From: an uncultured Chloroflexota bacterium
Lineage (GTDB): Bacteria; Chloroflexota; Dehalococcoidia; SAR202; UBA11138
DNA: 5,518 nt
Direction: 5' to 3'
Assembly (NCBI GenBank): GCA_913046025.1
Contig: CAJWRP010000195.1
Coordinates: forward strand, 1 to 5,518
A program made the position numbers and the translations under genes. The notes below the pieces were generated by a model. That model did not search any database. It was not told the DNA's origin and saw only the letters and a program-made list of their open reading frames with translations. Of the stretch, positions 1 through 4,901 are shown piece after piece. Positions within the stretch are counted from its first letter, which is position 1. Each line of letters starts with the position of its first letter.

Positions 1-417
1 TGTGCCTTTCAGCAGATTTTCCCGGCCTGCCACATCCATAACCAGCGCAAACCGAGCTGGTATCTTAATGCCCAGGAACGTGCCGTCCAGAAATGCCGCC
101 AGCATGACGTGCCAAAGCACCACATTGTCTGCGAATATCAGGGCCGCCAGGATAATCGCCATTGTGGCCTGGGCAAGTTGTGCCGCTATTATCAGCTTCT
201 TGCGATTCATGCGGTCAACTAGAACGCCGGAGAATACGCTGCAACCCATAAGGCCCAGACCGCTTACGCCGGCGGTTGCGCCGACCCAAAAGGCCGAATC
301 ACTAACGGTTAAGGCCAGCCAGCCGTGCACGGCAAAGTACGTCATCAAGCCCACATAGTTGATGACTATGCTTATCCAAAGCAGTCTGAATCTAGGATTT
401 CTAAAGACTAGAAGCAT
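1..417 (-). CDS. MFS transporter, MFS_3/EntS-like, N-terminal part (cut by window edge)
   Basis: Integral membrane transporter of the major facilitator superfamily, probably a proton-driven drug or metabolite exporter; the substrate cannot be read from this part. The 139 codons present are the N-terminal third of a protein usually near 400 residues; the remainder lies left of position 1. Residues 4-14 (VFRNPRFRLLW) match the usual N-terminal entry of MFS_3 proteins. Hydrophobic segments lie at about 12-34, 42-63, 75-97 and from about 100. Residues 64-74 (GVLVDRMNRKK) are the MFS motif A loop between helices 2 and 3. Residues 120-135 (PARFALVMDVAGRENL) match the MFS_3 segment of the type PARxALxPxxVxRExL. 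The start is the ATG at 417-415; an in-frame TAG at 432-430 rules out a longer protein. No clear Shine-Dalgarno or promoter is visible. It points the same way as the threonine aldolase gene but is separated from it by a strong terminator, so it is probably transcribed separately. Family assignment is firm; the function is inferred. Confidence 0.88.
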   Translation of the reverse strand, partial: MLLVFRNPRFRLLWISIVINYVGLMTYFAVHGWLALTVSDSAFWVGATAGVSGLGLMGCSVFSGVLVDRMNRKKLIIAAQLAQATMAIILAALIFADNVVLWHVMLAAFLDGTFLGIKIPARFALVMDVAGRENLLKGT

Positions 418-532
418 ATTTAACGTAGCCTAAAGTGCCACTCATGGCCCGTGGTTCGACAGGTCTCTACTCTATCGAGGATGCACGATGAAATCGGCAC
501 TCATCACGAACATTATTTGATGATTGACATGC

Positions 533-574
533 ATAAAGGGAAAGGGGCAGGCCGCGAAATAGCGACCTGCCCCT
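533..574 (-). terminator. Rho-independent terminator of the threonine aldolase gene
   Basis: Read on the minus strand, a 13-pair stem (arms 574-562 and 555-543, one G-U pair, core GGGGCAGG/CCTGCCCC) closes a six-base loop at 561-556. It is followed at once by TTTCCCTTT-type sequence down to about 535. It begins 27 bases past the TAG stop of the aldolase. The internal pair is G-U only in the minus-strand transcript (it is C-A on the plus strand), and the T-rich tail is on that side, so it acts in the minus direction. It insulates the downstream MFS gene. Confidence 0.85.
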
Positions 575-600
575 CCAGAAAGCCGAGTTATCGCATTACC

Positions 601-1641
601 CTAGTTCTGGGAGAAATCCCGCATAACGGTTTCCATGACTTCCAGTGTGTAGTCGATGTCGTCGGGGGTGATGCCGTAATGAGTCACGAAGCGCCAGGGC
701 CTCGCAGGAGCGCCACCCTTAACCCCGCGCTTGTTGATCTCATGCATAATCGTCGCCGGGTCGCCATCTTTGATCTCGAAGAAGACCAGGTTGGAATACA
801 GCTTGTCTGGATGGATGGCTATGCCGGGGATCTGCACCAGTCCCTGCGCGAGCTTACTGGCGTTGGAATGGTCCTCGGCTAGGCGATCAACCATGGTGTC
901 CAGCGCCACAATACCAGCGGCCGCCAATATGCCTACCTGACGCATGCCGCCGCCAACCATCTTGCGCCACTTTCGAGCGCCGTCGATGAACTCAGAGCTT
1001 CCCACAATGAGGGAGCCTATAGGACAGCTAAGGCCTTTGGATAGGCAGAAGCTAACGCTGTCAGCGTCCTTGACCAGTTCGGCCACCGGAGTCTCCAACA
1101 CAACCGATGCGTTGAATATGCGAGCGCCGTCCACGTGCAATGGCACTTCGTGGCGATGAGCGACATCGGCAATGGCCTTGGTATCTTCAGGAGTCAGCGC
1201 AGCTCCACCACAAGAGTTGTGTGTATTCTCCAGGCCGATCATGGCCGTGCGAGTAAAATGAACGTTGGGTGGTTTGATCGCAGCCTCAACCTCGTCAGGA
1301 TCTAGCATGCCTCTCTCATCGTTGCGCAGCGTGTTATAGGCCACACCGCCTAGGGCTGACGCTCCACCGGCCTCGCTGCGGAAGATATGACACCTGTCTC
1401 CAACGATTATCTCATCACCGCGCTGAGCATGGGTGAGCACCGAGACCAGGTTGGCCATGGTGCCGCTGGCCACGAACATGGCAGCCTCCTTGCCCATACG
1501 CCCTGCTGCCATGGCCTCTAACCTATTCAGCGTAGGGTCGTCGCTGAAGACGTCGTCGCCGACCTCCGCATTGGCCATCGCCTGCCGCATCTCCGGCGTT
1601 GGATGGGTTACGGTATCACTGCGCAGGTCAACTTCTCTCAT
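601..1641 (-). CDS. ltaE: Low-specificity L-threonine aldolase
   Basis: PLP-dependent cytosolic enzyme that splits L-threonine or L-allo-threonine into glycine and acetaldehyde; homologues also act on other beta-hydroxy amino acids. At 346 residues it is a normal full length for the beta-eliminating lyase / aminotransferase fold-type I family. Visible landmarks: LRSDTVT at 6-12, with Ser8 matching the substrate-contact Ser of the E. coli enzyme; SGTMAN at 59-64 (cofactor phosphate loop); His85, stacking on the PLP ring; His128 in the NVHFTRT segment; ENTHN at 138-142; VDGAR at 170-174, with Asp171 facing the PLP nitrogen and Arg174; SFCLSKG at 197-203, with Lys202 the Schiff-base lysine; Arg317 before VTH, binding the substrate carboxylate. 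All key residues are present, so it should be active. The ATG start has GGAGG five bases upstream. It is transcribed alone, divergently from the hydrolase pair, and ends at a strong terminator. Some relatives are annotated as other fold-type I lyases, but the residue set fits threonine aldolase well. Confidence 0.95.
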   Translation of the reverse strand: MREVDLRSDTVTHPTPEMRQAMANAEVGDDVFSDDPTLNRLEAMAAGRMGKEAAMFVASGTMANLVSVLTHAQRGDEIIVGDRCHIFRSEAGGASALGGVAYNTLRNDERGMLDPDEVEAAIKPPNVHFTRTAMIGLENTHNSCGGAALTPEDTKAIADVAHRHEVPLHVDGARIFNASVVLETPVAELVKDADSVSFCLSKGLSCPIGSLIVGSSEFIDGARKWRKMVGGGMRQVGILAAAGIVALDTMVDRLAEDHSNASKLAQGLVQIPGIAIHPDKLYSNLVFFEIKDGDPATIMHEINKRGVKGGAPARPWRFVTHYGITPDDIDYTLEVMETVMRDFSQN

Positions 1642-1646
1642 GCTTT

Positions 1647-1651
1647 CCTCC
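1647..1651 (-). promoter_or_regulatory. Shine-Dalgarno site of the threonine aldolase gene
   Basis: On the minus strand GGAGG occupies 1651-1647, five bases before the ATG at 1641-1639. It is one of the clearest ribosome sites in the window and fixes the start of the aldolase. Confidence 0.85.
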
Positions 1652-1688
1652 AGGTTTGGTTATGCCAAGTTTCATCCAGATCAACCAA

Positions 1689-1718
1689 ATTATAAGCTAC
1701 TCTGACGCGTTTTCTGAA
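1689..1718 (-). promoter_or_regulatory. Sigma70-type promoter of the threonine aldolase gene
   Basis: The minus strand carries a perfect TATAAT at 1694-1689 with a TTCAGA -35-like hexamer (four of six matches to TTGACA) at 1718-1713 and an 18-base spacer. The predicted transcript would start near 1682, leaving a leader of about 40 bases that contains the GGAGG site. The -10 box is strong evidence; the -35 box is only fair. Confidence 0.6.
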
Positions 1719-1732
1719 ACCGGTTATACTCA

Positions 1733-1801
1733 TGGTGAATTTGTGCGGTCCCGAAACCAACGCACCACATGCTCTAGGCATGCCGACAACTCGGCCAATT
1801 C
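1733..1801. repeat. Cluster of three dyads closed by a fourth, between divergent promoters
   Basis: Three inverted repeats sit side by side: GTGCG/CGCAC at 1743-1747 and 1761-1765; CATGC/GCATG at 1768-1772 and 1778-1782; GCCGA/TCGGC at 1782-1786 and 1791-1795, sharing one base with its neighbour. GAATT at 1737-1741 and AATTC at 1797-1801 enclose them, so single-stranded nucleic acid could form a four-way junction. The cluster lies between the -35 candidates of the aldolase (1713-1718) and the hydrolase pair (1814-1819), where operator sites for a regulator would be expected. The repeats are visible; an operator role is inference. On the minus strand the closing stem is followed by ACCA, like a tRNA 3' end, but T-loop and other conserved tRNA bases are missing, so it is not called as a tRNA. 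Confidence 0.4.
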
Positions 1802-1813
1802 TATCAACCCTGC

Positions 1814-1843
1814 TTGTCAAAAGCCATACCAGGACTTTACTAT
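1814..1843 (+). promoter_or_regulatory. Candidate promoter of the hydrolase pair
   Basis: TTGTCA at 1814-1819 (five of six matches to TTGACA) is followed after 18 bases by TACTAT at 1838-1843 (four of six, including the important second A and last T). The transcript would start near 1850, about 46 bases before the first hydrolase ATG. A perfect TTGACA at 1843-1848 has no -10 box at a proper distance, so this pair is preferred. Confidence 0.4.
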
Positions 1844-1895
1844 TGACAGACCCAAAAACTGAAAAGCGGAAAACAGGCTGAAAGATTTTTTTACC

Positions 1896-2555
1896 ATGAA
1901 CACAATGACAGCTACACAAAGAAATGTCAGTTTCTCCAACGGCGACATTAAGCTAGAAGGCGTGCTTCACCTACCGAATGATGACGAAGGTCTGCCCGCG
2001 GTAGTAATCTGCCATCCTCACCCACGACATGGCGGCGACATGGATAATGTTGTAATTGCGTCCCTCGTCCGATATTTAGGTGAGTCAGGTATCGCGGTAT
2101 TGCGCTTCAACTTTCGTGGAGTGGGTGCCAGCGAAGGAAATTTTGACGGAGGCTCAGGAGAAGTCAGCGACGCTGTCGAGGCTCTGAATTTCCTGTCACT
2201 GCAGGACGAGATAGACCCGACCCGCATAGGGGTGGCGGGATACTCCTTTGGAGCCGCTGTGGCTCTTATTGCTTCCACGTACGGAGACGTCACCCAGGCC
2301 ATTGCGTCCGTTGCTTGTCCGTCCCGCGTCTTCAACGAGATGGGTGTACACGAGATTTTGCAGCCGAAGCTTCTGGTTTGCGGCGAGCGTGATCACGACT
2401 TTCCTGTGGCACAGTTCGTTTTTCAGGCGAAGCGCTTCACAGATCCCAAGCAGATCGAGCTGATTCAAAACGCTGACCATTTCTTTGGCGACTCCCTAGA
2501 TTACCTCGGCGAGGTCACTGGCAAATTCTTCCACGAGTGGCTTTGCGAAAGGTAA
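1896..2555 (+). CDS. Alpha/beta hydrolase, COG2945-like (first of tandem pair)
   Basis: Small cytosolic serine hydrolase of 219 residues, acting on an ester, thioester or similar bond; the substrate is unknown. It has a bare alpha/beta-hydrolase core without an obvious lid domain. Residues 34-47 run from the first core strand (PAVVICHPHP) into HGG, the HPHPxxGG oxyanion-hole segment typical of this group. LRFNFRGVGASEG at 69-81 is the conserved strand and loop. GYSFG at 115-119 is the nucleophile elbow with Ser117. GERD at 163-166 supplies the acid (Asp166; Asp168 is an alternative) and ADHFF at 193-197 the catalytic His195. The triad is complete. There is no signal peptide. ATG 1896 is chosen; ATG 1905 (residue 4) is possible, and neither has a clear ribosome site, only a weak purine run near 1880-1885. 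It heads a likely two-gene operon with its paralogue 25 bases downstream. Dienelactone-hydrolase-like naming is also common for such proteins. Confidence 0.88.
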   Translation: MNTMTATQRNVSFSNGDIKLEGVLHLPNDDEGLPAVVICHPHPRHGGDMDNVVIASLVRYLGESGIAVLRFNFRGVGASEGNFDGGSGEVSDAVEALNFLSLQDEIDPTRIGVAGYSFGAAVALIASTYGDVTQAIASVACPSRVFNEMGVHEILQPKLLVCGERDHDFPVAQFVFQAKRFTDPKQIELIQNADHFFGDSLDYLGEVTGKFFHEWLCER

Positions 2556-2580
2556 ACCGAGTGAGAGTGGTGGTGCGCGA

Positions 2581-3225
2581 ATGAGAGAAACTGCCGTAGG
2601 TTTTGATAGCAAGAAGGCTGCCCTGGAGGGCATCCTTACAACTCCCGATGAGTTTCCAGGGCCGTATCCGGTCCTGGTTGTCTGCCACTCCCATCCTACT
2701 CTCCGCGGCAATATGAACAATCCTATAGTAACGGCAATCTGCAGCAGCGCCGTTAGACTAGGCATCGCTACGCTACGTTTCAACTTCCGTGGCGTTGAAG
2801 GCAGTGAGGGTGAGTTTACTAACGGCGAAATTGAGCAGGACGACGTTAAAGCTGCACTTGACCTCGTGCGGTGGTGGCCAGGATTAGACAAGAAGCGCAT
2901 AGCACTGGCTGGCTACTCGTTCGGGGCAGCAGTCATATTAAACGGGCTGGGCAAATACAAACAAGCAGCAAGCCTGGCACTGATAGCACCACCAATTTCA
3001 GCCGTGCAACAGTCCCGCATTCGCAAGGACAAGAGGCCGAAGCTCTTCATGGTTGGCCAAAACGACCGTATCGTGAACTCCACTGAGTTGCAACGAACGC
3101 TAGATGAAATAAGCGAACCCCTGCAGTTCAGGGAGATACCTGAAACAGACCATAGTCTTAGCGGACACGAGCAGGAGATCGCCGACAGAACTGTACAGTT
3201 CACTGCCAGTTTTATTGTTGGGTGA
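2581..3225 (+). CDS. Alpha/beta hydrolase, COG2945-like (second of tandem pair)
   Basis: Serine hydrolase of 214 residues, colinear with and clearly related to the gene just upstream; its substrate is unknown. The core strand VLVVCHSHP at 31-39 leads into the oxyanion segment, here HSHPxxRG where its partner has HPHPxxGG. LRFNFRGVEGSEG at 65-77 is nearly identical to the partner. GYSFG at 111-115 holds nucleophile Ser113, GQND at 159-162 the acid Asp162, and ETDHS at 188-192 the catalytic His191, so the triad is complete. The protein is cytosolic, without signal peptide or membrane segments. The start is ATG 2581, 25 bases after the partner's TAA; there is no strong Shine-Dalgarno, only a purine-rich run at 2559-2567, so translation may be coupled to the upstream gene. 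The pair most likely arose by tandem duplication followed by divergence. Products of this size are sometimes named dienelactone hydrolase or S9/S33-like hydrolase; nothing here decides the substrate. Confidence 0.87.
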   Translation: MRETAVGFDSKKAALEGILTTPDEFPGPYPVLVVCHSHPTLRGNMNNPIVTAICSSAVRLGIATLRFNFRGVEGSEGEFTNGEIEQDDVKAALDLVRWWPGLDKKRIALAGYSFGAAVILNGLGKYKQAASLALIAPPISAVQQSRIRKDKRPKLFMVGQNDRIVNSTELQRTLDEISEPLQFREIPETDHSLSGHEQEIADRTVQFTASFIVG

Positions 3226-3301
3226 CCGGCATACCTAATCTTTAGTGAATGCGAGTCGTCCACGTTTCGAACCCGGTGTTTACTCACCAGACTTAGCAAA
3301 C

Positions 3302-3330
3302 TTTACAAATGGCTAACATTACACTTTAAC
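3302..3330 (+). promoter_or_regulatory. Candidate promoter of the fumarase gene
   Basis: TTTACA at 3302-3307 (five of six) and TTTAAC at 3325-3330 (four of six) are separated by 17 bases. The predicted transcript start near 3337 falls after the TTG at 3335 and about 20 bases before the TTG at 3359, which supports the latter as the true start. The rest of the 3226-3358 spacer shows only a four-pair hairpin (3275-3288) without a T-tract, so read-through from the hydrolase genes is possible. Confidence 0.4.
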
Positions 3331-3345
3331 TTATTTGAATAAACC

Positions 3346-3350
3346 AGGAG
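3346..3350 (+). promoter_or_regulatory. Shine-Dalgarno site that decides the fumarase start
   Basis: AGGAG at 3346-3350 stands eight bases before the TTG at 3359-3361. It lies inside the longer reading frame that opens at TTG 3335, which itself has no ribosome site, so the shorter protein is preferred. Confidence 0.75.
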
Positions 3351-3358
3351 CTGATAAA

Positions 3359-4798
3359 TTGACCGAACAGGGCAAGTTCCGCACAGAGCGCGACTCCATG
3401 GGGGTATTTCAGGTACCTGAAGAAGTGTATTACGGCGCCAACACCATGCGAGCAGTTCTTAATTTCCCGATAAGCGACCTTCGCTTCTCTCGATCATTCA
3501 TCAAGGCGTTGGGGCAGATCAAGATGGCTGCCGCAGAAACTAATTTCGAGTTGGGCCTCCTTCCTGAAGACCTCAAGGATGCCATCGTTTATGCCGCACA
3601 GAAGGTAATTGATGGCGAGCTAGACGATCACTTCGTATTGGATATTTTCCAGACGGGTTCTGGGACATCGACCAACATGAACGCCAACGAAGTCATATCC
3701 AATAAGGCCATCGAGAAGCTCGGCGGAAAATTAGGGTCCGGCTCTCCTGTCCACCCCAATGATCATGTGAATATCGGGCAGTCCTCCAACGACGTTATCC
3801 CAACAGCTATTCATGTATCGGCTCTGATGGCAATGAACGACAACCTGATCCCCGCCCTAGAGCAGCTTCATAAGGGGCTGGAAGCCAAAGCTAGCGAGTT
3901 CAGTGATGTCATCAAAACCGGCAGAACTCACCTGCAGGACGCTACGCCCATTTACCTAGGCCAGGAATTCCAGGGCTACGCCGGGCAAATTGAACGGTCG
4001 CTAAGCAGAGTACGGGAGGGTATGAAAGAGCTGTCCGAAGTAGCGTTGGGTGGAACCGCCGTAGGCACAGGTGTAAATACGCACCCCGATTTTTCCAAGA
4101 AGGTCTGTGCCAAGCTCTCCGCCATTCTGAATGTGGAGGTGCACGAGACGACGAACCATTTCCAGGCTCAAAACTCCTTAGACAATGTGGTGGCTGCCAG
4201 CGGTGCGCTCAAGACCGTGGCCGTCAGTCTGATGAAAATCTGCAACGACCTTCGCTGGCTTGGATCAGGTCCTCGTGCCGGAGTTGGTGAAATCGAATTA
4301 CCGGAAGTACAGCCGGGAAGCTCAATAATGCCAGGGAAGGTAAATCCTGTAATTCCAGAGTCTGTATGTCAGGTTGCGGCTCACGTCATCGGCAACGATG
4401 CGGCAATCGTGATAGGTGGTCAGTCTGGGAACTTCGAAATCAACGTGATGATGCCTATGTGTGCCTACAACCTACAGCAATCCATCGACCTGTTGGCGGC
4501 GTCGGCAAGAAACCTGGATAACCAGTGCATCAGCGGACCGGTAGAAGATGATGCTAATGAAGGAGCCCCCTCAGGCATCAAAGCAACATCCAAGGGTCCC
4601 GAAATGGTCGACAGGGGCCTCATGATCGGAACGACGCTGGTTCCTCACATCGGATACCTCGCGGTTGCCAAGATCGCCAAGAATGCCCATGAGACGGGGA
4701 GAACAATTAGAGAAGTTGCTTTGGAAGAGACTGATCTTTCACAAGAGGAGCTTGACAATATACTGGATGCGACTTCGATGACAAAGCCCGGCTTGTAA
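3359..4798 (+). CDS. fumC: Class II fumarate hydratase (TTG start)
   Basis: Homotetrameric, iron-independent TCA-cycle enzyme interconverting fumarate and L-malate in the cytosol. The 479 residues run slightly longer than E. coli FumC. Motifs, numbered from the TTG start: FRTERDSMG near the N-terminus; TGSGTSTNMN at 99-108; HPNDHVN at 132-138, the second-site loop; GQSSND at 140-145; TGRTHLQDATP starting at 187, with His191 equivalent to E. coli His188; the family signature GSSIMPGKVNP at 320-330, with catalytic Ser321, Lys327 and Asn329; and Glu334, matching the partner of the active-site His. His191 favours fumarase, since aspartase has Gln there; the KVNPVIPE wording also occurs in some fumarases. 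About 12 extra residues (roughly 393-405, acidic and Gly/Pro-rich) interrupt the C-terminal domain compared with E. coli. The start is TTG 3359, supported by AGGAG; a frame beginning at TTG 3335 would add eight residues. A terminator follows directly, so the gene is probably monocistronic or the end of the hydrolase unit. Confidence 0.94.
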   Translation: MTEQGKFRTERDSMGVFQVPEEVYYGANTMRAVLNFPISDLRFSRSFIKALGQIKMAAAETNFELGLLPEDLKDAIVYAAQKVIDGELDDHFVLDIFQTGSGTSTNMNANEVISNKAIEKLGGKLGSGSPVHPNDHVNIGQSSNDVIPTAIHVSALMAMNDNLIPALEQLHKGLEAKASEFSDVIKTGRTHLQDATPIYLGQEFQGYAGQIERSLSRVREGMKELSEVALGGTAVGTGVNTHPDFSKKVCAKLSAILNVEVHETTNHFQAQNSLDNVVAASGALKTVAVSLMKICNDLRWLGSGPRAGVGEIELPEVQPGSSIMPGKVNPVIPESVCQVAAHVIGNDAAIVIGGQSGNFEINVMMPMCAYNLQQSIDLLAASARNLDNQCISGPVEDDANEGAPSGIKATSKGPEMVDRGLMIGTTLVPHIGYLAVAKIAKNAHETGRTIREVALEETDLSQEELDNILDATSMTKPGL

Positions 4799-4804
4799 AG
4801 GATC

Positions 4805-4825
4805 ACCTCAAATACAGAGGTTTTT
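4805..4825 (+). terminator. Rho-independent terminator after fumarase
   Basis: ACCTC at 4805-4809 pairs with GAGGT at 4817-4821 around a seven-base A-rich loop, followed by TTTT at 4822-4825. The five-pair stem is short, but the position, six bases past the TAA, and the T-run fit a simple terminator. Confidence 0.6.
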
Positions 4826-4878
4826 AGCGTGTCTGATAGGCTATGCGAAATAACCTAGATATACGAAATCTGGCTGTA

Positions 4879-4901
4879 TTAGTGCCCTATTTGGGCATTA
4901 A
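4879..4901 (-). other. Hairpin at the 3' end of the GGDEF remnant
   Basis: TTAGTGCCC at 4879-4887 pairs with GGGCATTAA at 4893-4901 around a five-base loop (nine pairs, one of them a G-T wobble). It covers the last codons and TAG of the minus-strand GGDEF remnant and faces the fumarase terminator. It lacks a T-tract on either side, so it is at best a weak convergent terminator. Confidence 0.35.

Noticed and set aside
2..358. Plus-strand open frame of 118 codons at the left edge
   Set aside because: It is the antisense shadow of the MFS transporter, whose minus-strand frame shows motif A and MFS_3 features.
451..882. Plus-strand open frame of 143 codons opposite the end of ltaE
   Set aside because: It lies mostly antisense to the well-conserved threonine aldolase and across its terminator, and its translation shows no recognisable domain.
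1733..1801. A functional tRNA gene on the minus strand
   Set aside because: Despite the cloverleaf plan and ACCA end, there is no proper T-loop, T8 or T33 and the anticodon loop is irregular; kept only as a dyad cluster.
1843..1848. Perfect TTGACA as the -35 box of the hydrolase pair
   Set aside because: The region 16-18 bases downstream (about 1865-1872) is GC/A mixed with no -10-like hexamer; TTGTCA/TACTAT just upstream fits better.
1638..1919. Minus-strand open frame of 93 codons across the divergent spacer
   Set aside because: It covers the ltaE promoter and ribosome site and the first codons of the hydrolase on the other strand, and has no family features.
3260..3276. tRNA T-arm-like sequence on the minus strand (GGGTTCGAAAC)
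   Set aside because: The stem has a mismatch, no CCA or matching acceptor strand is near, and no anticodon arm is found within tRNA distance.
3359..4798. Aspartate ammonia-lyase instead of fumarase
   Set aside because: KVNPVIPE recalls aspartase, but the GRTHLQDATP segment has the fumarase His where aspartase has Gln, and GNFEINV also follows fumarase.
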